Assembly: GCA_964538515.1 (NCBI GenBank)
Contig: CAZIEW010000037.1
Location: forward strand, 1 to 49,925
Direction: 5' to 3'
DNA from: CALBZH01 sp964538515
Lineage (GTDB): Bacteria; Desulfobacterota; Syntrophobacteria; Syntrophobacterales; Syntrophobacteraceae
Length of the DNA: 49,925 nt
The translations under genes and the position numbers were made by a program. Below, piece by piece: positions 8,387 through 16,301 of the stretch. The notes below the pieces were generated by a model that saw only the letters and a program-made list of their open reading frames with translations, did not search any database and had not been told where the DNA came from. How positions within the stretch are numbered: position 1 is the first letter of the stretch; each line of letters begins with the position of its first letter.

Positions 8387-9382
8387 ATGCACAAAGTCTT
8401 GATCATCGACTCGGATGCCGGCGTCGCGGAATTGCTGGATGCCTCCCCCGAAGGGCGCGACTGCGAGCCCCACGTGGCCGGCAGCGGATATGAGGGCGTT
8501 GAGCTCTGCGAGGCCATCCGTCCCTCCATGGCGATTCTCGACATCAGCCCGCCCGATACGGACAGCATCGAGATCCTGCGCCACCTGAGGGAAATCAATC
8601 CGGACCTGGAAGTCATTGTGATCGTGGGGCAAAATGATGTGCAGCGCTCCCTGGAGGCATTGGATCTCGGCGCCTCTGATTGCATCGCGCGGCCCGTGAG
8701 CCCATGGGCTCTGCAACTGGCCCTGAGACGCGCGAAAGAAAAAATATGGACGAGGGCCAAGCTCAAGGATGCCATCGATGAAATTCAGAAGCGGAACGAC
8801 TTCGAGCACAAGCTGATCCTTACCTCCATGGACGGCATCATTGCCAACGATCGCAAAGGCAACATCCTGGTATTCAACGACGGCGCCTCGCGCATCTACG
8901 GGTACACCCGCGAGGAGGCGCTTTCACAGCTTCATGTCACCCGGCTTTACCCCGAGGGGGAGGCCCGCAGGATCAAAAAGGAGATCTATGGAGAGGGATA
9001 CGGAGGACCGGGCCTTCTCATCAACTATGAAACCCAGGCCCTCACCAAGCAAAAGACCCTGACGCCGATCTTGCTTTCAGCCACGCTGATCCACGAAGGG
9101 GGCGAGGAAATCGCCACGGTCGGATACTTCAAGGACCTCACCGAGATCAAGCTCCAAAGCATCCAATTGCTCAGAATCGAGGAAGCCGTGAAGGACATGG
9201 CCCTCCGGGCAAAGGAAGCCTTCGAGGAGCTGACCCTTGCGGTATCAACCGTTGATCAAAGTCTGCAGCAAGGAGAGCAGGAATCCCTTCGCGGAGGGTG
9301 GGAGCGGGTGAAGAAAAATATTGAGCGGGTCGCCCGTATGGTTCAAGTCCCGGTGAATTCCCTGCTCAACCGTTCTCGGTGA
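8387..9382 (+). CDS. Degenerate receiver-PAS protein, kinase-less paralogue
   Basis: A 331-residue protein that aligns with the first 270 residues of the upstream hybrid kinase, including the linker EKIW-R-KLK, the PAS phrase TSMDGIIAND and the GGPG-LINYETQ segment. Its receiver keeps D52 but the switch threonine is replaced by V80, the conserved lysine by R102, and the acidic pair is altered to DSD. After the PAS domain it has only about 65 helical residues; the H-box and ATPase domain are missing. It therefore cannot be a kinase and is probably a poor phospho-acceptor. It may act as a decoy or dimerisation partner of the hybrid kinase. The start at 8387 is supported by GGAGA eight bases upstream; an open frame back to 8309 lacks this. 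Confidence 0.8.
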   Translation: MHKVLIIDSDAGVAELLDASPEGRDCEPHVAGSGYEGVELCEAIRPSMAILDISPPDTDSIEILRHLREINPDLEVIVIVGQNDVQRSLEALDLGASDCIARPVSPWALQLALRRAKEKIWTRAKLKDAIDEIQKRNDFEHKLILTSMDGIIANDRKGNILVFNDGASRIYGYTREEALSQLHVTRLYPEGEARRIKKEIYGEGYGGPGLLINYETQALTKQKTLTPILLSATLIHEGGEEIATVGYFKDLTEIKLQSIQLLRIEEAVKDMALRAKEAFEELTLAVSTVDQSLQQGEQESLRGGWERVKKNIERVARMVQVPVNSLLNRSR

Positions 9383-9400
9383 CGGGCGATCGAATCCCCC

Positions 9401-9925
9401 TCATCGTCTTCCGGGCACGGTGAAAATCGATTCGAGGACCCGGATCAACTGCTCCTCCTGACCTAGGGGAACAATGAGGAGCGTCGTGGTGATGGTCGTT
9501 GAGCTGGCAAGCACCGTGATTCCCGCTTTGGCCATCCCGCTGAACAAGTGCCCGGCAACCCCGGGCCGGATGTCGAAGTGCGGCCCCAGAATCCGAGCCA
9601 GAGCGACCGGCTTGTCTACTCTCACCGCGTGGGCACGCAGCGCCATTCGCAACGACTCCAGATCCCCCTGGATCCCTTCCAGCACCTCCTCGTCCACAGC
9701 GAAGAGCATGTCTCGGAAGCCCCCGCTCCCTGCGGTTTCCGCAAAAAAGGAGCTCGCGATTCCCTGCCGATAGAGATACCCGAACAGGGGTTGGGCAAGG
9801 CCTCCCTGATACGGAATCCCGAGGAAGGAAACCAGCGCAAGGGGCTCCGTCACTTTCAGCGGAAATATTTCAAGACGCTCCACAAGGATTCCCACCGTCT
9901 TGTCTTCAGAACGCGCTTGAGCCAT
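9401..9925 (-). CDS. ACT-domain protein (aspartokinase regulatory-domain-like), second of pair
   Basis: A protein of about 174 residues if it starts at the ATG at 9923-9925. The C-terminal half, with the phrase PGVAGHLFSGMAKAGITVL, is a recognisable ACT fold of the aspartokinase type. The N-terminal half (VGILVERLEIFPLKV...) may hold a second, degenerate copy. There is no kinase domain, so it is not aspartokinase itself. Aspartokinase-type ACT pairs bind amino acids, and this protein may be an amino-acid sensor. The start is uncertain: no good Shine-Dalgarno sequence is seen, the frame is open back to 10234, and the gene begins 23 bp after the stop of a similar protein. It is convergent with the signalling cluster (18 bp gap). 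Confidence 0.65.
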   Translation of the reverse strand: MAQARSEDKTVGILVERLEIFPLKVTEPLALVSFLGIPYQGGLAQPLFGYLYRQGIASSFFAETAGSGGFRDMLFAVDEEVLEGIQGDLESLRMALRAHAVRVDKPVALARILGPHFDIRPGVAGHLFSGMAKAGITVLASSTTITTTLLIVPLGQEEQLIRVLESIFTVPGRR

Positions 9926-9948
9926 GGATTGCTCGTGAAAGCCGCAGT

Positions 9949-10470
9949 TCAGGGCAGCACAAACGCGCTCTTCAACTTGGAAATGGCCAAACCCGCCTTG
10001 TTGCGCAAAATCACGCACGAAAACACCGACGTGGCCGAGCCGGCCCCGAGGATCTCGATCCCTTCGGCATGCATCGTATCGAAGATGCGCCCGGCTATGT
10101 GCGGCTGTCCGTTGAAAGGATAGAGCGACAAAATAACGGCGCGGGGACGGTGGTTCCATTCTCCGATCACCCCCGCGACGTCCTCCCCTTGAATCGCCTT
10201 CAAGGCAAGCGCTCCCTGGACGCTGTCCACGCACATCTGCACGCGCAGGTCCCCGTCACCACCCAGGTGCTCACCCAAAAACCGGATATTGACGGAGGAG
10301 AGTGCCAGGACATGGAAGACCGTCGCGAGAGCGCTCAGCTCTGCCGTGGGGATTGAGAAAGAGAAAAAATCTTGCTCAGGACTCTCGAAAAGCTTGCTCA
10401 ATCGGACAGGGGGAGGAGTGACCTCGCCGATCTTACGGATGATGTCGAGCATTCTTGAATCCACGCCCAT
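9949..10470 (-). CDS. ACT-domain protein (aspartokinase regulatory-domain-like), first of pair
   Basis: A 173-residue protein with two ACT-like segments: ELSALATVFHVLALSSVNI followed by a strand, and GQPHIAGRIFDTMHAEGIEIL followed by TSVFSCVILRNKAGLAISKL. This is the arrangement of the C-terminal regulatory part of aspartokinase, without the catalytic domain. The ATG at 10468-10470 has GGAG six bases upstream. It is followed by a second ACT-only gene and the two are probably co-transcribed and co-assembled, as ACT domains pair. The ligand is unknown. It diverges from the Fe-S/LuxR gene across a 300 bp intergenic region. Confidence 0.7.
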   Translation of the reverse strand: MGVDSRMLDIIRKIGEVTPPPVRLSKLFESPEQDFFSFSIPTAELSALATVFHVLALSSVNIRFLGEHLGGDGDLRVQMCVDSVQGALALKAIQGEDVAGVIGEWNHRPRAVILSLYPFNGQPHIAGRIFDTMHAEGIEILGAGSATSVFSCVILRNKAGLAISKLKSAFVLP

Positions 10471-10498
10471 GGATGCTCCAACTCAGGGTCACGTCATT

Positions 10499-10528
10499 AC
10501 GCATCGCTGAAAGCAAGAGCGATGTCAA
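10499..10528 (-). promoter_or_regulatory. Candidate promoter for the ACT-domain gene pair
   Basis: On the minus strand a perfect TTGACA (plus coordinates 10523-10528) is followed after 18 bp by ATGCGT (10499-10504), a weak -10. It lies just upstream of the first ACT gene. The good -35 and poor -10 would fit an activator-dependent promoter; this is judged by eye. Confidence 0.3.
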
Positions 10529-10771
10529 GCTCTAAAGCAATGAAGAGCACGCTCCCTTCAAAGCCAGAACGGCACGCGAGCCGGTTCGCCCGGCGTCGTC
10601 CCGCCATCGATGCATGAGCCTGCGTCCTCCCCCTTGGGCCGCATAACAGAAGGGAAACAGGCTCGACGAGCGGAAAGTCGCTGCGACGATATGGGTTGTC
10701 CTCGGAGTGATGAACGGGTAAATATCGAGTCGTCCACGATGCATTTGCGGACCAGCCGGCCTGGAGCGACC
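10529..10771 (+). other. Divergent intergenic region, no gene seen
   Basis: The space between the divergent ACT and LuxR genes (10471-10771) is open in one frame from 10610, upstream of the LuxR start. The extra N-terminal residues (arginine-rich, no hydrophobic pattern) look like read-through of non-coding DNA. Apart from the candidate ACT promoter I see no convincing motif. The LuxR protein may bind here to control both directions. Confidence 0.3.
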
Positions 10772-11644
10772 ATGAGCAACAGCGAATTCGTTTCGGCGTA
10801 TTTTGGGTTCTCCATACGATTGCTCAGCCCACTGTTCGGAAAGGAAAGAACGGGCGAGGCGATGCTCGTTGCCGATTTCAGGCTGGACGCCGACACCTCA
10901 CCGCTCGCTCCCTACATCAATGCGGTGAGCCCGAACGCCATCTATTCTCACAATCCCGCCTTCATCAGATTCATCCTCAACGGTTTCAGTTGCACGCTTC
11001 AACGGAGTACCGGGTTTGCGGGAGTCTTTTCGGACCGTGAGCAGGCCCAGGACTTCGTGGAGAGCCTGATTTCTTTTCTCAACGGAGTCCATCTGCGCAG
11101 GAGCGCCATTGAGCCAAACCACAAGGCATTCAGTCCCCTCTCGGCCCTGGATGTCTTCCGACTCCTGCCCCGCACCAACTGCCGCCAATGCGGCTTCCCC
11201 ACCTGCATGGCCTTTGCTGCCGCTCTCAGCAGACGAAAGACTGCGCATCGCGGTTGTCCCCATTTCGGCAGTCCCATGGCTCTGAAGGCCGTCTATCCGG
11301 TCCTGGATGGTCAAGGCAACTTGTTGTCGACCGTCTCCATAGACCTCGACGGTGACCTCCCCGTCTCCGCTCCCAGAAGGGGGAACCGGGCCATCGGCGA
11401 TGGAAAGCGAACGCATGCAACCATTGAGAAAAGCAGGAGCAGTCGTCATCAGCTGTCGCTGACCGACCGAGAGCGCACGGTGCTTAGGCTCATTGCCCAG
11501 GGAGCCACAAACCTGGAAATCTCCGACGCCCTTACCATCAGTCCGCATACCGTCAAGAGCCATGTGGTCCACATCTTCAACAAGCTTGGCGTGAACGACC
11601 GGACGCAAGCTGCCGTGCTGGCCACTCGACACGGTGTTGTGTGA
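10772..11644 (+). CDS. Fe-S cluster-containing LuxR-type transcription regulator
   Basis: A 290-residue protein joining an unassigned N-terminal domain (1-125), a four-cysteine iron-sulfur motif and a C-terminal LuxR/GerE helix-turn-helix (about 228-288, with LTDRERTVLRLIAQG and ISPHTVKSHVVHIFNKL). The cysteines are C137, C140, C145 and C162 in CX2CX4CX16C spacing, as in the 4Fe-4S domain of the corrinoid protein large subunit (AcsC/CdhE family) and of RnfB. The start ATG at 10772 has GGAG five bases upstream; the frame is open to 10610 but without a ribosome site. The cluster probably makes DNA binding responsive to redox state. It has no receiver domain, so it is not a normal two-component regulator. 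The next two genes encode cysteine-rich redox proteins, likely members of its regulon. Confidence 0.82.
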   Translation: MSNSEFVSAYFGFSIRLLSPLFGKERTGEAMLVADFRLDADTSPLAPYINAVSPNAIYSHNPAFIRFILNGFSCTLQRSTGFAGVFSDREQAQDFVESLISFLNGVHLRRSAIEPNHKAFSPLSALDVFRLLPRTNCRQCGFPTCMAFAAALSRRKTAHRGCPHFGSPMALKAVYPVLDGQGNLLSTVSIDLDGDLPVSAPRRGNRAIGDGKRTHATIEKSRSSRHQLSLTDRERTVLRLIAQGATNLEISDALTISPHTVKSHVVHIFNKLGVNDRTQAAVLATRHGVV

Positions 11645-11918
11645 CGCATTGACCTCCTTCCGGTACGGCCCCCCCCCGTCCAGCATGCTCAAGAAAATGA
11701 ATGAAACAAGGATCCATCGCCCAAACGGGTGATTTCTCCCAATCGAATGTGTGCTTTCCTTGCTGGGAAGGGACGACCTTGCCATGACGTTCGTCAGATG
11801 CACGAATCGTGGCGTGCCCTGCCTTGCGCGTCCGCAAGACACGGCTCAAGGCGAGTGTCGTCCAGGGGGATCCAATGGACCAAAACCTGTAACGTTCCGA
11901 TGGAGAAGGAGACCGCTC

Positions 11919-12365
11919 ATGGCTCGAATCGGCATCATCACATGCTCAAATTGTACTCAGGATACCAACTGCGCCTCGGTCGTCTGTTTGGCCGACATGA
12001 GGAAAAGGAAGGCCTTTTTCGAGCACTATTCGAAAGAGGAGCCTCTCGACCTCATCGGAATCATCAACTGTGCAGGATGCCCGACGCTTTCAGCTCCTGA
12101 AAAGATCCTCAAGCGCGTGCGCGCCATTGCGGAATTCAAGCTCGACGCCCTTCATTTTGCCTACTGCATGACCGCGCTCTGTCCCTTCATTTCGAAGTAT
12201 GAAACGATCATCCATCAAGAATACCCCGGCCTGGAGATCGTGCCCGGAACCCACAAGCCCCTTGACAAGTCCGCGTTTCAAAAAGCCGTAAAAGAGCTGC
12301 TGGCACCGACGGTCTCATGTCCACAGGCCATGGTCGATCTCATCAAGGGGCGCATGAGCTTCTGA
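11919..12365 (+). CDS. CGGC-domain protein, putative metal-binding
   Basis: A 148-residue cysteine-rich protein beginning MARIGIITCSNCTQ, with clustered cysteines in the first 25 residues, an NCAGCPT motif (about 50-56), and further FAYCMTALCPF. This matches the CGGC-domain family of strict anaerobes, presumed to bind a metal or Fe-S cluster; function is not known. The ATG at 11919 follows AAGGAG at seven bases; the open frame back to 11751 is not supported. It lies 270 bp after the Fe-S/LuxR gene on the same strand, with no recognisable terminator between them. Confidence 0.75.
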   Translation: MARIGIITCSNCTQDTNCASVVCLADMRKRKAFFEHYSKEEPLDLIGIINCAGCPTLSAPEKILKRVRAIAEFKLDALHFAYCMTALCPFISKYETIIHQEYPGLEIVPGTHKPLDKSAFQKAVKELLAPTVSCPQAMVDLIKGRMSF

Positions 12366-12612
12366 GGCCGAGCCCCATCGCTCCCCAAACGCTTGGAGGC
12401 TGACTCGGAAGCACAAGCAGCCACCTCGTAAGCGAGGCTTCCTCATCGGGTGACAAGTATGGAGCGAGGTGTCGCACTCGCATGCATCACGCGGTGCGGC
12501 GCGAGGGAACGATACCTTCAGCATATTGCGTTGGACACAGAACGATCGATGGATTATTGCGTCCTTGAACGTGCAGCTTTGCCGGCTGAAACGCCAACTC
12601 TGACAACGGGGG

Positions 12613-13068
12613 ATGCACATGGAGAGGCACGAAACAGCCGTAAAGGAGTTCATGGAAGGGTACCGCTGCTCCCAGGCCGTGGTGGCCGCCTATGCCCGGG
12701 ATTTCGACCTGGATGTCGATCTGGCCCGGAAAATCGCCCTCCCCCTCGCAGGAGGATCGGGGGTGGGTGGCGAATGTGGGGCGGTCAGCGCAGCATACCT
12801 GGTGATCGGCTTGAAATATGGGCTCCCGCACACCGGTGACCCGCAGGGCCTTGCGACGATCATTGGCAAGACCAGAGAATTCACCGAGAGATTCAGATCG
12901 TTGCATGGGGAGATCGATTGCCCCAAGCTCCTCAATCTCGATGTCTTCTCCGAAGAAGGGCTCCGCACCTTTGTAGAAAAGAACATGAAGGAGGAAATCT
13001 GCTCGCGATTTGTGCGCGACACGGTGAAGATCCTGGAAGACATGCTGACCGAGGAAGACACGTATTGA
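12613..13068 (+). CDS. C_GCAxxG_C_C family redox protein
   Basis: A 151-residue protein with the family's spaced cysteines: YRCSQAV near residue 18, GGECGAVSAAY near 55, DCPKLL near 102 and EICSRFV near 130. Family members are thought to be redox-active and are frequent in anaerobes; the reaction is not established. The expected GCAxxG motif appears as CGAVSA. The ATG at 12613 follows a GGGGG run, and a second ATG two codons later is equally possible. The frame ends just before a large hairpin repeat and the convergent RND operon. It is the third gene in a row with clustered cysteines. Confidence 0.75.
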   Translation: MHMERHETAVKEFMEGYRCSQAVVAAYARDFDLDVDLARKIALPLAGGSGVGGECGAVSAAYLVIGLKYGLPHTGDPQGLATIIGKTREFTERFRSLHGEIDCPKLLNLDVFSEEGLRTFVEKNMKEEICSRFVRDTVKILEDMLTEEDTY

Positions 13069-13100
13069 GGCATGCTCGTGAAGGTTGAAGTACTTCATTT

Positions 13101-13175
13101 CTCACCGCAAAGGCGCAGAGGTCGCAAAGGCTATATTTCTGCTTTTCTTTGCGTCCTTTGCGCCTTTGCGGTGAG
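13101..13175. repeat. Large imperfect palindrome, intergenic repeat, possible bidirectional terminator
   Basis: Two 29-base arms, 13101-13129 and 13147-13175, are complementary except at two positions. The arms begin CTCACCGCAAAGG and end CCTTTGCGGTGAG. The element sits between two convergent genes, ending 33 bp before the stop of the RND gene. Related sequences occur at 28932-29098 and near 31372-31405, so it belongs to a dispersed family. The hairpin could terminate transcription from both sides, though it lacks a long U-tract. Confidence 0.8.
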
Positions 13176-13208
13176 TATGCAGTGAACAGTCGAAGCACCA
13201 CCGGGTGC

Positions 13209-16200
13209 TCATCTCTCCACACTCGCCGTCACGCTGGAATCCTTGGAATGGTCGCGCGCAATCAGCATGTAGATGGAAGGAACGACGAACAGGGTGAAGA
13301 GTGTCCCGATGAACATCCCCCCGACCAGCACGAGCCCGATGGAGTTCCGGGCGGCCGCCCCGGCACCGGTGACCAAGGTAAGGGGAAAATGACCGGCGAT
13401 GGTCGCGGCGCTGGTCATGAGGATGGGCCTGAGCCGGGTCACGGCTGCCTGGTGAACGGCGTCCAGTTTCGAAAGGCCCTGCAGCTGCAGCGTGTTGGCG
13501 AATTCGACGATCAGGATGCCGTTTTTGGCGACAAGTCCGACCAGAGTGACCAGCCCGACCTGGGAGTAGATGTTGAGGGTCGTGGTCCACCCGCTGGTCC
13601 AAAAGCGCACATTGGGGTCCGGCATTTTCAGGAAGGTGAAGATAAGAGCCCCGAACATGGCCAGGGGAACTGAGCCGGCCAGGATGACGAAAGGATCCCG
13701 GAAGCTGTTGAACTGAGCCGCCAGAACCAGGAAGATGAGGATGACGGCCAGAGCGAAGGCCGGGAGGAACTTGTTGCCTTCCTTCCTCAGTTGGCGTGAT
13801 TCTCCCGTGTAATCCACGACATAGCCGGCCGGGAGGATCTTGGCCGCCTCCGTCTCGAGGAAGCGGAGGGCTTCGTCGAGGGGGCGCATCGGGATTCCGC
13901 TCAGCTTCACCGCATTGAGCTGCTGGAAGTGGTTGAGGGACCTGGGGACGACCGTGTCCCGCTGGGTGGCGATGGTGCTGAGCTTGATGAGCCTCTCGTT
14001 GGGGCCGGTGACGTAGATATTCTGCAGCTGGTCCGGGTTGAGTCGGTCGATGCGCTGAATTTGCGGAATGACTTTGTAGCTGCGCCCGGAAATATCGAAG
14101 CGGTTGACGAAATCGCCGCCCACCATGCCGCCGAGATCGCCTCCGACCTGCCCTAGGTTAAGCCCCAGAACGGCCACCTTGTCCTTGTCGATCACGAGCT
14201 CGGACTGGGGCTGGTCGATCTTCACATCGATCAGCGGGGGAAAGACGAACATGCCGCTCTGCATGGCCTTCATCTGCAGGTCTTTTGCAAATCCGAGGAT
14301 TTGCTCCGTTTGAGCCGTCGAGGCCAGAAGGATCTCCACGGGGAAATCGCCCCCTCCGGGAAGCGCCGGCGGGATGACCGGAAATACCTGGACGCCCGGG
14401 ACACGCTGCAGCTTCTGCTGCACCTCGGGCATGATCTGGAAAATGTTGCGCTGGCGCTCAGCCCAGGGTTTGACCACCATGCCGGCGAAGCCCGAGCTGG
14501 GAAAGGTGACCTGGAAGGTGAAGTCGGTCTCGGGAACACTCAGAAAAACGCCGTTGACAGCTGCCGCGAAGTGGCTGTTCTGGTCGAGGGTCGAGTTGGC
14601 GGCAGCATCGAGAATGCCGAAGATGACCCCCTGATCCTCGGTGGGCGCCAGCTCCTTGGCGGACATGATGAACATGGGGATCGTGAGAACGCTGATGACC
14701 AGCCAGACGGCGTAGACCGCGGGCCGGCTCTTGAGCGTCGAGGCCAGCAGGCGACTGTAGGTTTTTTTCAGGCGGTTGAAGTCCCGCGATATCCTGCCGG
14801 CCAGGCCGCGCTCCCCGCTGCCCGGCTTGAGGAGCCTCGCGCACATGACCGGCGACAGGGTGAGAGCGACCACCCCGGAAACGGTGACCGCCCCGGCCAG
14901 GGTGAAGGCAAACTCGCGGAAAAGTGAGCCCGTCAGTCCCCCCTGCAGTCCAATGGGCAGGTAGACGGCGGCCAGCGTGACGGTCATGGCGATGATGGGA
15001 CCAACCAGCTCGCGGGCACCCATCAGAGCCGCCTCCAGGGGAGGTTTTCCCTCATCCAGGTGACGCTCGGCATTCTCCACCACCACGATGGCATCGTCCA
15101 CCACGAGACCGACCGAGAGCACAATAGCCAGAAGGGTGAGGATGTTCACCGTGAAGCCGAAAACCTGCATCAGGAAGACCGCTCCGATCAGGGAAAGCGG
15201 GATGGCAACGACCGGGATCAAGACCGATCGAAGGGATCCGAGGAAAAGGAAGATGACCACCACGACGATCAGCAGCGTGTCGCCGAGGGTCTTGAGCACT
15301 TCGCGAATGGAGTTTGCGATGTAGTCGGTGGCGTCATAGGCGATGCGGGCCTTGAGGCCGGTCGGGAGGTCCCGGTCGATGGAAGCCATCTCCGCCCGCA
15401 CCCCCTTGATCACGTCGAGGGAGTTTGCGCTCGGGAGCGGCCAGATTCCCATGAAGACGGCGACCTGGCCCGTGAAACGAACTTCGGCATCGTAATCCTC
15501 TGCCCCCAGCACGATGTCTGCAATGTCGCCCAAACGAATGATGGCTCCGTCTTGATAGCGCACCACAAGTCGCTTGAAATCCTCCACACTGCTCAGATTC
15601 GTGTCTGCGGTCAGGTTTACCTGGATGTAGGCCCCTTTGCTGCGACCCAGGGCGGCCAGAAAGTTGTTTGCGGCCAGGGCCTGACGGACCTGTGTGGGGC
15701 TGACGTTGAGGGCCGCCATCCGGTCCGGGTTGAGCCAAATGCGCATGGCGAACGTGCGCGCACCCAGAATGTCGGCCCGCTGCACTCCCGGAACGGTTGC
15801 CAGCCGAGGTTGAACGACTCGTACCAGGTAGTCGGTGATCTCGTTTTGCGCCAGCACGTCCGAAGAGAAGCTCAGGTAGGCCGAGGCAAACTGGCTGTCG
15901 GCCGACTCGATGTTGATCACCGGCACCTCGGCTTCGGGGGGAAGGTCGCGACGCACCTGATCCACCTTGGAGCTGATCTCGGCCAGCCCCTTGGTGGAAT
16001 CGTAGTTGAGCTTGAGGCGCACCTTGATCGTGGACAGGCCCAAAGTGCTCTGGGACTCCATATACTCGATGCCGTCTGCCGCGGCGATGGCGCGCTCGAG
16101 CGGTGTGGTGACGAAACCGCCCACCAGCTCCGCACTCGCCCCCACATAAACCGTGGTCACGGTGATCGCCGCGTTTTCGCTTCTGGGGTATTGCTGGACG

Positions 16201-16298
16201 TTGAGGAATCGGATTGCCTGGAGCCCGGCGATGATGATGACCAGGTTGACCACCATGGCGAGCACCGGACGGCGGATGAAGAGGTCCGTGATTTTCAT
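13209..16298 (-). CDS. RND efflux pump inner-membrane transporter (AcrB/MexB family)
   Basis: A 1029-residue proton-driven multidrug exporter of the HAE1 type. It begins MKITDLFIRRPVLAMVVNLVI with the first transmembrane helix, has the large periplasmic porter domain, a set of helices with the proton-relay aspartates in VGLVVDDAIVVVENAERH (about 400), and the repeated second half ending in helices GQxGLVTLVGLVAKNGILIVEFAN. The length is normal. It is the last gene of an operon tetR - outer-membrane factor - adaptor - transporter, starting 3 bp after the adaptor stop. Substrate cannot be read from sequence; exporters of this branch move hydrophobic drugs, detergents and biocides. Confidence 0.95.
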   Translation of the reverse strand: MKITDLFIRRPVLAMVVNLVIIIAGLQAIRFLNVQQYPRSENAAITVTTVYVGASAELVGGFVTTPLERAIAAADGIEYMESQSTLGLSTIKVRLKLNYDSTKGLAEISSKVDQVRRDLPPEAEVPVINIESADSQFASAYLSFSSDVLAQNEITDYLVRVVQPRLATVPGVQRADILGARTFAMRIWLNPDRMAALNVSPTQVRQALAANNFLAALGRSKGAYIQVNLTADTNLSSVEDFKRLVVRYQDGAIIRLGDIADIVLGAEDYDAEVRFTGQVAVFMGIWPLPSANSLDVIKGVRAEMASIDRDLPTGLKARIAYDATDYIANSIREVLKTLGDTLLIVVVVIFLFLGSLRSVLIPVVAIPLSLIGAVFLMQVFGFTVNILTLLAIVLSVGLVVDDAIVVVENAERHLDEGKPPLEAALMGARELVGPIIAMTVTLAAVYLPIGLQGGLTGSLFREFAFTLAGAVTVSGVVALTLSPVMCARLLKPGSGERGLAGRISRDFNRLKKTYSRLLASTLKSRPAVYAVWLVISVLTIPMFIMSAKELAPTEDQGVIFGILDAAANSTLDQNSHFAAAVNGVFLSVPETDFTFQVTFPSSGFAGMVVKPWAERQRNIFQIMPEVQQKLQRVPGVQVFPVIPPALPGGGDFPVEILLASTAQTEQILGFAKDLQMKAMQSGMFVFPPLIDVKIDQPQSELVIDKDKVAVLGLNLGQVGGDLGGMVGGDFVNRFDISGRSYKVIPQIQRIDRLNPDQLQNIYVTGPNERLIKLSTIATQRDTVVPRSLNHFQQLNAVKLSGIPMRPLDEALRFLETEAAKILPAGYVVDYTGESRQLRKEGNKFLPAFALAVILIFLVLAAQFNSFRDPFVILAGSVPLAMFGALIFTFLKMPDPNVRFWTSGWTTTLNIYSQVGLVTLVGLVAKNGILIVEFANTLQLQGLSKLDAVHQAAVTRLRPILMTSAATIAGHFPLTLVTGAGAAARNSIGLVLVGGMFIGTLFTLFVVPSIYMLIARDHSKDSSVTASVER

Positions 16299-16301
16299 GA
16301 C

